64,000 bases of DNA from Hyalella azteca (GCF_000764305.2 NW_025941465.1:58687-122686), one strand, 5' to 3'. Shown: positions 36,260 to 49,556, counted from the stretch's first letter. Program-made: numbers and translations. Notes: generated by a model not told the origin, from the letters alone.

Positions 36260-38800
36260 GATTCTGAGAAGCTACAACTCTTGACGTTGGAAAAACATGA
36301 ATATTTTACCGTACTTACTTATATAAAAAAAATGTAAAAAAATCAATCAATTCCTCATATACACGATGTTTGTTGGAATTCAACTGCTTTACTTAACAAC
36401 TGCATTATATGAAACACAGCAAGATTTAAAATGGTCATTTTATTGCAAGAGAATTGCACCCAGATAAATTATTGCGTCAAACTGTCTAATTACTGGCACA
36501 CTTTCTGAAAAAACTGGGTCAGGATGACCCACACAAGAACAAAACGAGTATTTTCATTTGTACAAAATGTCACAGAATTCTCTGAGTGTGCATCAAATTT
36601 ATTTAGCAAAATCTCCGAATGAAAAAGAAGGAATTATTTGCCTATACCGTTTTTTCCCGCACATGCAGTGACAAGTTGGCTAGGCAATTGCTCATCTTCG
36701 TACGCAATATAACGTGTCTATTATATATTTTTAGACTAGATTCCTAAATATATATGGATTAATAGAAGCAATGTGTTGACAGTTTGTGGATAAGTGCCCT
36801 CTTAAAAACAATAATTTAAAAGGAGCGAGAGAACTGGGCATGTCCACCGGATATCTGATCGTGAATCAACATTGATAAACGTTACGTCAAACGTTTAATT
36901 TATGCCGATTAAACGTTGTTTCAAGCTTGATTGGGTAAGATTAATTAATCATTTTCTTAATTGACCGTGGATTAAATGACTGGCTCGTGAGTGCTTGTTG
37001 AGAGTTGATGAACCTAGTATGGTTTTGATGAAGAACACTTTTATTTTCAACATGTCGGTTGCAAAATCTGAATTAGGTGAATGTTGTCGTATATTTTTAT
37101 TTACTAATTTTTAAATAGTAAAAAATTTATTTCTGATTTTCTACGTCTAAACTTTGCTAAATATTTCCTGGTTTCCTTCACCACCGAAAACGAAGAAACT
37201 TTCGCTAAAAACTTATTCACTTAATTAGCTGTAATAATTTGTGAGCAAAACCGATGCAAAAAATTTAATATAAGGCTTTGATCAATTATTTTCTACCATC
37301 TATTATTTAAACTAATAGAGCCACAGAGTTCAAACTTTGCAATATGTTATACATACAATTTTTTTAATATAACCTCTGCGCTATTATGACCCAAAAATGT
37401 TCTTATATTTAACTTAAAATTTTCACCCATCTCGCAAATTTTCATCATCTCAAAGTGCTCAGAATGTTTAACTGGAACATTAACATTGGCAGAAGTTCGA
37501 TGCACTGTAAATTGCTGTGCACTGGAATCATTGGAACGGAAGTGAGACGCATTGCTAAACTGAGCAGCGTATACTGAAGCTCAGTAGAGCCATGTCAGAT
37601 CCAGCGAGTTCTCAGTGTAAGCCTTGACTGATGTAGAACCGTGTTCTGGAAATGATCGAAAGTAATTAAGGCAGCAGCGTTTTAACACAATGAGATAACA
37701 TGGCTGAAGTGGTGGGTTTTTTCTTTATGCATATCAGAAAATCACAGATTCAATAATGTTGATGATTCCCGCTCCGCCTTCAGAGGTGACGGAAACATCG
37801 AGAATAAATAGTCCGAAAAGAAGAAAAATTTTGCTTTACGTTTGTCAAACGCAGTTCTGTACACATCCGTACGAGCACGTCTATGCAATTTACTATAAAT
37901 TTAAGAGGCTCTGCATTTCAATGTTCGACACATCGCCCGAGAGGCCGAGTGCAGCATGCTAGTGAACAGCAACAGCTTCACTGCAGGCAGCATTTTGTTC
38001 GCACCCGCCGTGTAATGTGGAAGAAATTGACACAAGTGAAGTGTGCTTGTATGATTAGTTTGTACTTTTTTACTCTTACTGCGGGTCCCGTTATCAAATT
38101 TAAAGCTGTAATCTGTTTCACTTTACTTTGTAATTTTTAAGATAACTGTTTCAAATTAAAATGAATAGCCCGAGAAGTCAGGGATCGGCTCCTGAACATT
38201 ATTGTCTCTGAACGATTGTCTCTAAGACCAATAATGTAATTCGTAATATTGTAATTGTTTTTACAACTTATAGTATTATAAAAATTTTTATTCGTTATAA
38301 TAGCAGAGATATTTACGCAAATGTAAATTTATAATTGTAATACTAGTGGCATGCCAAGTACCTTACATTTTTAAAGTTAATTTTACACAATAAAAAATAT
38401 TAATAAAAAACAGCGCGTGAATATTTATCACGCTATCACTGTGGAACTCACTGGAGGAACTGCAAAAAATGTTAAAATGATCTCATAACGCTGATAATTC
38501 TACCGATATTGTCTGTATTTTCGTTGCACAAGTCGCTAAAAATCAAGCTTTTATTCATTCCAGCGCAGTTGGTTAGCGTACATCTCTCGAATGATATGAA
38601 AGTCATAAACTTTCGCATGACTATCGTACTACCGTTGCCATACGTTCATCACTAAAATTAAAGTTCAAGTTCAGCAAGCGATTGACGAAACCCATTTGGG
38701 GATTGAGAAACATTCTCGTCAAATCTTGAGAAGTCTTTGGTAGCCGAGAAAGTTCAGTGGTCGCAAACGCCATTACAAACTCAACTTGCGCTCAGAGGAA
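36260..38800. other. No gene recognised
   Basis: Apart from a partial reverse copy of the CACTCAG MITE near 36.49-36.59 kb, I find no supported feature. Two overlapping 68-85 codon plus-strand frames at 37.76-38.14 kb lack splice or domain support. Confidence 0.35.
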
Positions 38801-38806
38801 GAGATC

Positions 38807-38954
38807 TTGGCCTATACTTTCAAAAAAAGTTAAGAGATCGTAAGTTCATCAGCCAATCATTGTCGGCCTTTCAAGCAAAATCCACCAATCATAGATAAGA
38901 AAATAGAGCGTAAGTAATTACTTTCACATAGCCAGTTTTGAAAGTATCGCCCCA
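38807..38954. mobile_element. MITE, ACTTTCAAAA termini, copy 2
   Basis: This is a near-identical copy of the element at 13.30-13.45 kb: it starts ATACTTTCAAAAAAAGTTAA and ends TTTTGAAAGTATCGCC. AGATC lies on both flanks and may be a target-site duplication. The surrounding 38.6-39.05 kb is somewhat GC-richer, so it may have inserted in an older unrecognised sequence. Confidence 0.72.
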
Positions 38955-40076
38955 GATCAGTCGAGTTGAAGTTGAAGAGCCCTTCGTCTGCGCTGAAGTT
39001 TGTACGCTATATGCAAAGGCCAAAGAGCGGAACCCAGATTGAGATTCTTACATGAACTTGCGAAATTAATTTTGACATTATTTTAGATCACAACTGTTTC
39101 CTTTGTTCAACTATATCCCTTGTAGATCCTTAAGATTACGTAAATGATTACATTAGAGCAAACTTTCTGAAGCCTTGAACTCTTAAAAGTATGATCATCA
39201 GACAATCTGAATATTTTTCAAATAATTTTTATTTATATTACTTTTCCAAATGACATTTTTAAATTGAGATATTCGATTAGTGTGACAATTGCACAAAAGG
39301 AAAGTACGAATATGGGTTAGGAGACTAAAGCATAATATTTATAAAATATTCAAAAAATTATCGTGCTGCTAACATAAGTAATTATTATAACAATTATTTG
39401 AATTAAGTTCCAATTCTAGTGAAATATATGCTTTCAAATCAAATTTCAATTCGTGGTTGACAGGTTGATTTGTCGAATAAATAAATTTTCTTCAATTTGC
39501 AGTGATTTTTTTAAGGAATCTCATGATAGGAAATAAGACTTTCTATAATCTAGTATCAATATTTTATATTCTAGTAATAATAATTGAATATTCTAGTTCA
39601 TACTATTGAACATGAAGCCGTCTTCTTGTTTATTATTCATATTGACTAGTCGAGTTTGGCGCTAATGAACTAAAAGCAGTATTTTTCGACATGGTTAAAA
39701 TTTGATCAGTATTAACCCAAGAAAAGTTTAGATGCTTTTAATAAAACATTATTAATGCTAGTAAATTATTGGTGGAACCGCGCAGTCTCTTTTCAATATA
39801 TTTAGCCTGAATTCACTTTAGCGGCTGATCATATGAAGCAGAATCCATATAATCGACCTTCCTATTCATTGTCCTGGAAAATGTAAGAGTTTGCCGAGAA
39901 CCATTGACTCGGCGGATTAGCGGCGTCTTGGCCTATCGCATTTTAAGAATTCATTCACCTTGCAGCCGTCTTAGACAGATGAACTATCATCGTGTCAGTA
40001 GTCTCGTAATTTTGTTCCGTTAAACAGCCCGTGCAAACCAACGTAAGTTAAGTTTAGTTGCTAAGCCTTTTGAATA

Positions 40077-40358
40077 ATGTACCTACTGTTCAGCATATTT
40101 ATGTACGTTTCGATTTGCTTTATGTTCTTGATTAGTCATTTGTCAAAATTTTCATTGAGCCAGTCTATTGTTTTCGTCATTATATTTTGTTCTCCTGCTC
40201 TCTGGGAAGGTCCACGGATTCAAGTAAATTCCACCAGCTACAAACGCTGCACCATATTTTACCCCAAGCCAAAGTGGCGTTTACAATGCCTTGGCATTGA
40301 CAAAGAGAGCTGTGGCGTCGGCTGCAATATATATGAGCGGAATGTGCCTCAAAACTGA
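40077..40358 (+). CDS. Small Cys-containing frame, hypothetical
   Basis: This 93-codon frame begins with two hydrophobic stretches (residues 1-25 and 29-40), followed by a polar tail with four Cys in about 25 residues (Arg-Cys, Gln-Cys, Ser-Cys-Gly-Val-Gly-Cys) and a normal stop. The tail region is GC-richer and could be the last exon of a small secreted Cys-rich peptide. The hydrophobic front may be AT-rich intron reading as Phe/Ile/Leu. I recognise no family and see no matched splice partner. Confidence 0.25.
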   Translation: MYLLFSIFMYVSICFMFLISHLSKFSLSQSIVFVIIFCSPALWEGPRIQVNSTSYKRCTIFYPKPKWRLQCLGIDKESCGVGCNIYERNVPQN

Positions 40359-40564
40359 GAGTTTAAGGCACAAAAAAATGAAAAATTATCTGAAGATGGC
40401 TATGCACTGTGACTAATACAACGCTAGAAGTGCGTGTGTTCAACGTGCGTCTCAGAACAACAGGAAAATTCTGCTCTGCGTTGAATAAAAGAGAGCAAAC
40501 GGTTAACAAATTGCGGGCTGTTATAGGCGTACGACAGCGTAGTGCGGACAACGGAAAGCATCGG

Positions 40565-40945
40565 ATGCGCTATACTACAGCTGCAAACGGCTGTCTCATC
40601 ATCTGCTGCGGAACGCTTTTTAGTGCCGAAAAATGGAGAGCAAACAGCTGCAATATGTCCATGCATCAGTAAATGGCTGTCGCTCCAGCTGCAGCAGAAC
40701 GCTGTATAGCGCCGAACAATGTCAAGCAAATAGCTGCGCTATCCATGTATCTGTAAATGGGTGTCGCTGCAACTGTAGCAGAACGCTGTTTATTGCCCAA
40801 AAATGGACAGCAAACAGCTGCCCCATGTCCATGCATCTGTAAACGGCTGTCGTTGCAGCTGTAGCAAAACGCTTCCGTTTAGTGCCGAAAAATGTACAGC
40901 AAACAACTGCCCTATATATCCATTCATTCGTAAACGGCTGCAGCT
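40565..40945. repeat. About 84-bp tandem repeat, 4.5 copies
   Basis: The units share GCAGAACGCTGTTTAGTGCC, AAAAATGGACAGCAAACAGC and TGTCCATGCATCTGTAAA, with 5-15 percent differences by eye. The overlapping frames on both strands are repeat by-products. Confidence 0.8.
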
Positions 40946-42014
40946 GTGTCAGACACATGGACTGAGCAGCGTTGGAGAGGATATTGCATTGTCATTTTTA
41001 CGCTGTAACTGCAGCTCTGAGGCGCTGCTGGTCGTCACGGGAACACAAGCGTCGAGATAAAGAAGCAATCGCCCCATAAAACACACCGCTGTAAAAATGT
41101 TGCTTGCCAGTTTCATGGGATTGGTCGCAAATTAAAATGACCACAAGCCATGCAAATTTTAATTAGTAGCTTGCATTTGAGATCTTGTTTTTCAAAGCCT
41201 GTTGAAAATTTCGCTAGGAGAGGCGGGTACAACATTTTTCGTTGGGCCGAACTCTTTCGGATGGCAGAGTTTCCTAAATGACATAGAACTCAAAGGAATA
41301 AGGTGTGTGTTTTTCACTGGAAGATGTTTTTAAATACATTCACTTATGTTATTACAACTACAATCTTCTTCTCTAGTTTGTTCAGGGCCGATGCCTGAAC
41401 AAAACTTAATGACATAAGATATTGTCGTTTGATTATGATTTAATTATAATTCTTCGTCAATAGATAATATAGTACCGCTAATAGTGGGATAGCAATAGTG
41501 ATTTTTAAACGTTACTCTTCAGAGGAAGCGGGGAAATCTAACAGAGCCCTTCTGTTAATTTCACAATTTTACACTCAGAAAATGAATTGGTCATCTCGTT
41601 CAACTAGTGACACACTTCTGCTCCGCAGCAAGTGCAGAGGAGCTGACGTAGCACTGATACGTCCTTTGACCAGGCCAAACCGTGCCACTATGACTCACAC
41701 AATGGCAGAAAATGCATCACCGTTTGGACAAATTCTTACTCATTTCCCGTAGTGTAGGAAGACTGCGGTGGAGATATAGAAGACGGAATTTAATAACAGA
41801 CTTGCGTGGGCCCCTTGCACTCCTCATGCAGTTATCACTCAAATTTTCTGCCTGCTGGCCTGCTCTGAAAAATTTTTGTGTGAATTTGTTGGGCATCTTC
41901 TTAGGCCTATAAGTTGAGTCAACTACTAGTGGAGAGAAATTAAGTAGAGGATAGATATTGTAGTGGATAGAAATTGAAATGGATAGAGTGAAGTGGATGG
42001 AAATTAAAGAAATT

Positions 42015-42770
42015 AAATGCTGCAGCAGTCTTGTTACAATACAGCACCAGTCTTGGAACAATACTGCAGCAGTCTTGTTACAAGACAGCAGCAATCTTGT
42101 AACAATATTGCAGTAGTCTTGTTACAATACAGCAGTAGTCTTGTAACAATACAACAATAGTCATGTAATAATACAGCAGCTGTCTTGTAACAATTCAACA
42201 ATAGTCTTGTAACAAACACAGCAGCAGTCTTGTAACGATACAGCAGCAGTCATGTAACAATTCTGCAATGGTCTTGTAACAATACTGCAACAGTCTTGTA
42301 ACAATTCTGCAATAGTGTTGTACCAATACGGCATCAGTCTTGTTACAATACTGCACCAGTCTTGTAACAATACTACAACAGTCATGTAACAATAGTGCAA
42401 CAGTCATGTAACAATAGAGCAACAGTCTTGTAACAATACTGCAGCCGTCTTGTAACAATACGGCAACAGTCTTGTAACAATAGTGCAGCAAGGAATTTAA
42501 AAGCAAAGAAAACGCCAAGAAAATTCACCATATCGATATTGAAAACGATATGGTGAATTTTCTTGGCGTTTTCTTTGCTTTTAAATTCCTTGTGAACTTG
42601 CGATATAAGCAGACTAATGATATAAGTACTTAAATACTGCAGCAGTCTTGTAACAATACTGCAGCAGTTTTGTAACAGCACTGCAATAGTCTTGTAACAA
42701 TACGGCAACAGTCTTGTAACAATACTGCAGCAGTCTTGTAACAATACGGCAACAGTCTTGTAACAATACT
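42015..42770. repeat. 21-bp minisatellite, interrupted
   Basis: CAGCAGTCTTGTAACAATAC repeats at about 21 bp from 42015 to 42489 and again from 42640 to 42770. The two blocks are separated by a palindromic insert. Because the unit is 21 bp, minus-strand frames of up to 159 codons stay open. Confidence 0.88.
42490..42591. mobile_element. Perfect palindrome with 46-bp arms, derived from a Penelope-like tail
   Basis: Arm 42490-42535 and arm 42546-42591 are exact complements around the loop ATATTGAAAA. The right arm and the 40 bases after it resemble the Penelope-like tail at 28.32-28.37 kb (GTTTTCTTTG, TTTTAAATTCCT, then AACTTGCGAT and TAAGCA). It therefore looks like an inverted double copy of that 3' end inserted in the 21-bp array. 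Confidence 0.75.
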
Positions 42771-43315
42771 GTTTCATTATCAGAGATTGTTGAACATTGA
42801 TGTCAGAGAGCGTTGAACTTTGATTTTTTTCATTTTCTTCCCATAAAATTCGTCTTAACAAATAATGTAATTTCAGAATGAATTGTTTACCTAACTATTG
42901 GTTTTATTTTTATGAAAGTTTATAAAATTTGTTCTGACGTTATAATACAAAAGTGCCTGTCCCATTTTTCAATTATTGGCCCAAGGTTTTAGTGATCTGA
43001 GCCCTCTGCTATGCTTAAACTTTTCTCAAATTAAAAGTTCCAATTACTTAATTAATACTGTATATTGTAATTGATGAACTCATCATTTCTACATTGAAAA
43101 CACTCATCACACACGCTAATCAATCAGTATAAAGCTTTATGATGTGTATATACGGTGTAGAAAACCCTTAATGAATTATTACTGTAGCTTCAATGCTTAT
43201 AGTCTCGTTGGGACTTATAGAGAATTGAATTGTCGATATTAAACAGTGTGAGGTGACTGACAGTGAGTGACATAATGACAGTGAGACAGTGACAGCGTTT
43301 ACTGACAGATAGTGG

Positions 43316-43420
43316 CACAACACCAACCATTAACTCCTCACATGTACCTCACAACACCAACCATTAACTCCTCACATGTACCTCACAACACCAACCATTA
43401 ACTCCTCACATGTACCTCAC
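43316..43420. repeat. 34-bp minisatellite, 3 copies
   Basis: CACAACACCAACCATTAACT plus CCTCACATGTACCT repeats three times without differences. Confidence 0.9.
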
Positions 43421-44649
43421 ACGGAGATGGCAGATCCACTTCATTTATTTGACTTGTGTTATGTTCCTATAAGGCAATTTGAAAAATCCATAATATTATG
43501 ACCTTAAAGAGTTAGAGATGCATATCATGAACCTAAATAATGAAATAATGTGCATAATAGTTTAATATTCAAACATTATAATAACATGAACCTTTATTTG
43601 TTAAATTTCCGGTATTAAATAAATATTTAAAATATATATTTTTGCTAATATAGAATAATAACCTACATTAATAACGATGGTTAAACTATTCGTAAGTTTT
43701 TATAGACGAAAGTTAAGCCTGTTTCTGTACAAAAGCACTAGTGTGCGCCTAACAAACTAGACTTTGAAGGGCTTGTCTTCTTAACATTTAATTATTATTT
43801 GTTTCAGATTAAATAAGTTTTTATTATCGGGCAACAAGCCGTTCGCACGTGGTTCTCGGTAAAAAATAAGATTTATTGACTTTTTCTCAAGTCGCTACAC
43901 ATCAACCGAGGGATTATATTTCCACATGGAAGAGGCCAGGCAGGGCAAGATTAAAATGAACAAAATTCTGAAGTGTTGTATGAAGTGTGGTTAATCCAAG
44001 AATTTATGTTTTGAAATTACTTCCTGAATTTAATTTGCGAAGAGACATCTTTAAATTTGGAGTTTCAAATGACAATTTTCCGCTTGCGACTCATTACCAA
44101 ACTTGAGTTGACCATGAAATTGTATTTTAATTCATTGAAAATTTAACCCCGTGCTTTGTGATCAAATTTCGGTAATTTTCTACCGATATTGAAAGACTGT
44201 ATTGAACTGAAAGTAAATTTGACCTGCGTTGAAGTTATTGATGTTAACGCATTGGAATGTTTACCCGAATAAAAGTTTAAAACATGATTTCTGAAACTAA
44301 CACAAGAATGACATAAGAATCATAAACTAAGCAAATATTCAGTATTAGTGAATAATGTAAGTTGAAACAAATATGTTGAGAACTCGCGCTTCCACAAACT
44401 TCCCGTCTATGTAGCAGCCTCAAACGACGACAAACAGAAAATTCTGTCAAATTACTGAAGATTGAATGTAATTTTTTATGCATAGTACAGCAATTTTCCA
44501 TGGAAAAATGTACTTCTTTTACTGTAATGGTGTTAATGACAGCAGACTACAGAAATAAGAATGCGCGATGAGTGTTCCATGATATGTGATGGACTGAATG
44601 AAGTATTATCATGTTTTTATTTTGCTTATTCCACGATTTAAGCAACAGA

Positions 44650-45760
44650 ATTTTCTGCAGCCAGGTTTGTCATGGAAAAATTTTGTTTCCAGTCTAAATA
44701 CCTAAGAAGCAACAAGAGTGCACCACATGAGATTCGCGACCAGAGTCAAGTTGGGAATGCGGTTGACTTCAGCAATAAAATGCACACCAATAGAATGACA
44801 ACGGCAAGCTTTATTGTTACCAGTCAAGACGAGGCAACGCAGTCTTCAATAGCGATGTTTGTGTTGCCCTCTGAGTTGTTATTGCAAAGTGAGAACTCGC
44901 GAATCAAATTTCTAGAGACATCGAGATCAGAAGTTCCTTATAGTCAGAACTTCATTTACAATAAATTCAAAAGAGATTTGTGAGAAATGAGTCTTCGCAA
45001 AAACACACAAAATCAGTTAGTTCCTGAAGAAAATTTCTACTCATCTCTGATTTCAACATTTTTTGAATAAACCATTACAAATAGTAACAAAAATTTTCAG
45101 AATGAAACAAGCCCTCAAAAACAGGTATAATACGAAAGGCTCAAACCCAAAGCTCAATTAAAATTCAACGAATCCTTCCACTTTACCGGTTATGACCTTA
45201 AAAGTCGGAACGATTTGAAAAATCTGCTGCAGAACTGCAGCTCGGGAGAGGGCGGAAACCAGTGCAAGAATTTCTATGAACTCAATATCACAAGCGTGGA
45301 GAATAAACTGAAAACGATGATCATTAACCCGAACGACGTTTTTTATTAAAGATAATGATCTCGACCTTAAAGGACTTGATTACAAGAAGCAAACTCCAAC
45401 CTCATCGCAGCTCTAGGGCCAATAATCTGAACGCCTCCAATACGTTGAAGAAATCGAATTTGTACCTCGAATATCGATAGTATAGACAATTAAGAACCGT
45501 GCTGACAATCGTGCCTCTAAAGTGGTTTAGTCCAGGCAGGTAATTCTTACCTTTCAGAAGATTTAAAATCGGGAAAACTCCATGAATTTTTTCCATGCGG
45601 AGCAGAAGCGCAGCAGTCGGACGCTGCTGGAGCAGCGAAAGAAGCTGCGACCGAAAAAGTCTCCGCCGTCTCCTCAGCAGCGACACAAGAAGCACAAAAA
45701 AGCGGAAACTCCGCAAGCCGCGGCCCACAGAGTGAACGTCGTTGAGGAAATCCCCACTCT
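44650..45760 (+). pseudogene. Decayed reading frame of unknown family
   Basis: A 103-codon frame (44672-44983) ends in TGA, but the same frame then continues across two more stops. It resumes as 72 codons (45131-45346) that look coding: balanced composition, a Leu-Leu-Gln-Asn-Cys stretch and an Asn-Gln-Cys-Lys-Asn segment. It ends at a run of six T. One base fewer there would carry the frame on through more stops to a Lys/Arg-rich tail (45582-45760). In-phase remnants over 1.1 kb suggest an inactivated gene or an integrated mobile or viral sequence. I recognise no family. Confidence 0.35.
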
Positions 45761-45764
45761 TGAT

Positions 45765-45960
45765 GTTGGTGAGTCTTTGCATGGGGACACTCTTGATGTT
45801 GGTGAGTCTTTGAATGGGGAAACAGGATCCCCACTCATGATGTTGGTGAGTCTTGGAATGGGGAAACCAGAACCCTGTACATTTTCTAGTAACTGGCGAG
45901 TGACTTGACTGGGGAGTGACTTGACTGGGGAGTGACTTGACTGGGGAGTGACGGTCAAGT
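45765..45960. repeat. Two small tandem repeats
   Basis: Units with CTTGATGTTGGTGAGTCTTTG (three copies) pass into four copies of GAGTGACTTGACTGGG at 45.89-45.95 kb. Confidence 0.7.
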
Positions 45961-46309
45961 AAAGTTCAGAGTCGTGAGTAATAACTTTAATTTACTTGCC
46001 GAAATAGCATTGAATGCGAAGAAAAGGATAACTTGGTTGGTTTAAGGAGTCTATTTCTCTGTGCACAGTGAGTACCTTGATAAAAATATTTCGATTAAAG
46101 TTGAGAGTCAGGAAATGTAGACAAATTAAAGATAATATGATTAATTTACTTTAAAGATAGTCATTGAATGGAAAAATCGGATCTGTAAGATTTTTTTGGA
46201 ACCGTCCGTTTTCTTCCAACTGGAGAGTGCTTTCTTTAAGTCATGTGTGTACAGTTGTGAGCGAAGGAAAAACTTTTTTAAAAAATCAATACTCCTTGCA
46301 GTGAGTGAC

Positions 46310-46445
46310 AGAGAGCGCATTTTCTCAAAATCGACGAAAACGTGAAGTCACATGCAGACAGACAGACGGACGGACAGACGGACGGACATGGCGCGCACAA
46401 TAGCGCCTTTTTTCGATAAATGTGAAAATGCGCTAAAATTACGAT
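46310..46445 (-). repeat. Dispersed repeat with (GTCC)n head, copy 1
   Basis: On the minus strand it reads TAGCGCATTTTCACATTTAT, a GTCC/GTCT tract, then GTGACTTCACGTTTTCGTCG and GAGAAAATGCGCTCTCTGTC. Two more copies lie on the plus strand at about 58.50-58.65 and 60.27-60.43 kb. Confidence 0.7.
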
Positions 46446-47384
46446 TTGCTAAGAAACTTTATCAGTGAATTATCAAACTTTATCAGTGAATTAAAAAAGG
46501 CACTGATATATAAAAACTTTATATCTAATCTTATTTTCCAGGAATTCATAGACTATATTAAATCAGCTGCAAGTTAATTATTGGTTATTTGAGTCTGACT
46601 AAATTTTTGGTAGAGGTTGATATCACCAGTGTTAGGCTTTCTTCTCAACATATTATACCGAACATACATATGAGTTTGAATGAACTGCTTGTTATTTTAT
46701 TGTAAGCCGTAAATTATCCTATTAACATAAATTATAGGTGTAGAGTTAAATGCTAGGTACATGAATAAAATGTACAACTTCTTTGCAAAATTGCGGTGAT
46801 TTCAAATTTGCTTTGAAGAATCTTCATCTCGTTTTAGAAATTCCTAACTGATTTTCATCGATATAGAGAAGGAAATTTAATGCTTGATATTTGATGTATC
46901 ATTAAATTGTATTTGTTCGAGCTTTTTATTATCAAATCTTCATTGTAAATAACAAAGACTAAACGCTTGTGGAAAATTGCTGCCGAAAATTTAATTGCAT
47001 CCCATCAATGCCTAATATTATTTTTAAAAAATCTTCGTTGTATGAAACTAAGTATTGAATTCATCAATTTCACAATGACTGATATTTCAAAAACAATTTA
47101 TACCCCTGATAATAAATTATTTAGGAAAAATATCACCGAATAATTGTACTTAGATTTAAATTAAGCGAATTAGGATTCTATGAAATCAAAATAATAATGG
47201 AAATTATCATAAAATAAGTAAAAAGTCACTAATAAACACTGATTATATTTCCCAACGATAAATTACCAAGCCCCACAGCTTAAGCCGGTGCCATATGGGT
47301 TAGGATGACTCGCACAAGGGCGAAAAGTTCATTGCTATTTGGACAATGTTTCGTTCATTCTTCTGAGTGTAGGGATATTCATTT

Positions 47385-47615
47385 TATATGCATCTAGGAA
47401 AAATGGATCTAGGAAAATGAAAATGCATATAAGAAAAGTAAAATTTAATATGAAAATTCATATTTTGCATCTAGGAAAAAGCATCTAGGAAAAATGCATC
47501 TAGGAAAATCAAAATGAAATTTTCCATCTAGGAAAATGAAAATGCATCTAGGAAAAGGAAAATTTAATATGATAATTCATATTAAATGCATCTAGGAATT
47601 CAATGCATCTAGGAA
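47385..47615. repeat. Irregular GCATCTAGGAAAA repeat
   Basis: About ten occurrences of CATCTAGGAAAA with variable AT-rich spacers. A partial CACTCAG-family MITE end lies just to the left (47.28-47.37 kb). Confidence 0.65.
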
Positions 47616-48544
47616 GAATTTCGCATTGCAACGAGACTGGAACCAGACGATGCTTGCATATACACAGATAAAAAAGTTGAGTAATTTCATTAATACTAAA
47701 AAATTATTTCTGCAAACAATTCGGAGCATGACGAATTTCAAGCACTTGGTCATTTCGTTTGAAGTGAATTGTGCATGGCAACGCAACCAACTTTTGGACT
47801 CAGAGCAAACGACGGAAAAGTGAAGTTTTGAAGGGCAACTTAAAAGTTTCGGAGTATTTTCGAAACTGGCGTTGCTGGGAAAGAAGTTAGTGGCTAACTT
47901 CGTGGTGACGTCTGCCTATCATGACACTGCGTACAAGGTTCCTGTTTCTGACACCTAAAGCTCAGTAAAAGAAATTTATTTCGTTTTAAATTTATTTCAC
48001 TGAGATATACATGAGTGACATTTTCATATGATATTTAGTTAAAATCATTCTGATTTTGTGTGTTTAAAATATTAACCAAGGAATGAAAGGCTTTCTGAGA
48101 CAAATAGAAATAATTTATTCATTTGAATTTTTTTTCAGTTTTGCTTAATCAAAGATACAGAAATTCATATCAGTTATTGGCCACTTGGATTTATTTTCTG
48201 TCATCACTTGTGGGGAAATTAAGTATTATTGTCAACTGATTTCCTTGAAGTACGTTCAAAAATAAGAGAAAGTTACACGGAAAAACAACGACATGAAACT
48301 ATTAAATAAAGCTAAAAACATTACAAATTCTTTTCTGTGAAACTACCATCGCGTGATAATTCAATATATAAGAAGCCTTAGAATATTAATTTATCTGACA
48401 TGAAGATATGTGACGGAGCCAACGTAGGCTAGATGTTCCTGGGCGTTTCTGCCGCCTCCAATGACGGTGTGCGTAAAAAAGAAATAAAATTGTTGTTTAT
48501 AAAATTCCGGGTTAAATACTTTCGGAATGCGAATCAACGAAGCC

Positions 48545-49040
48545 ATCAATACAACTATTATGCGGAGACCACCGTATTACAGTTGTATTGATGCCAGGAC
48601 CTTATTATAGATGGAATGAGCTCATGACTTCACCGTGTTATAGTACGTTGTATTGAGACCAGGTCTCCACAGTATTACAACTGGAGTGAGGCCAGGACTC
48701 GGACACATTATTATTACCTTCACAACAGACGACCAAGTATCTCATCAACAGAAGCAACGACACGGGTGACTGTGCCTGCACCTGATGCTTCTGTGCAAAA
48801 AACGTTCAATATTCTCTATCTATAAAGATAGCGGGCTTTGCGCATCCAAATCTTGTTTGGAAGAGTAATGGCCGGCAAAAATTTTTTGATCTACGTAGCC
48901 TTGATTGCCATTCATGTAAGATAAAATGACGGCCATGATGGCTGTGATAGACATGTTAGCCATGATGTACCGTAAAGTCATGAAAACCATGTTAACTATG
49001 TTAGCAACGATCGACATATTGGTCATGATAGAAATGTTAG
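48545..49040. repeat. Degenerate tandem sequence
   Basis: 48.55-48.72 kb has three diverged units with CACCGTATTACAGTTGTATTG-like sequence. 48.93-49.04 kb has ATGTTAGC/ATGATAG simple-like repeats. Confidence 0.45.
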
Positions 49041-49346
49041 CTATAATAGCACTAAACCTGCTTGAACGGCCTTTGTATACTTTAATTAGAAAAAATAAAA
49101 ATAATATATACTTTTTTCAATATTTACAACTTTGCTTGAAAGGAATATTTTCAGTTTAATCGCACACACATGCTTGGCTTCTTTAAAATATCTACATGTA
49201 TGAAATCCCAAGGACAATTTTTAATACTTCATAGCGTTGTCGTTCACTTGGTCAGGTCTGGTAAATTAGCTACGCTTTTTGCACTATTTGAAAGCGTCTA
49301 ACAAGTCGGTAATGATCACAATTAGGCGCGGGCTGGTGAATCACCT

Positions 49347-49556
49347 CAATTGACATCAAAGGCCTTTTTTCTATTTATCTTTTCTATTTATCTCCTATTT
49401 ATTACCACAATTGACATCAAAGGCCTTTTTTCTATTTATCTTTTCTATTTATCTCCTATTTATTACCACAATTGGCATCAAAGGCCTTTTTTCTATTTAT
49501 CTTTTCTATTTATCTTCTATTTATTACCTCAATTGACATCAAAGGCCTTTTTTCTA
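49347..49556. repeat. 61-bp tandem repeat, about 3.4 copies
   Basis: CAATTGACATCAAAGGCC followed by a TTTTCTATTTATC-rich segment begins at 49347, 49408, 49469 and 49530, nearly identical each time. Confidence 0.9.

Noticed and set aside
42195..42861. Minus-strand frames of 107-159 codons rich in Cys, Thr and Val
   Set aside because: They are produced by a 21-bp minisatellite and read through the palindrome.
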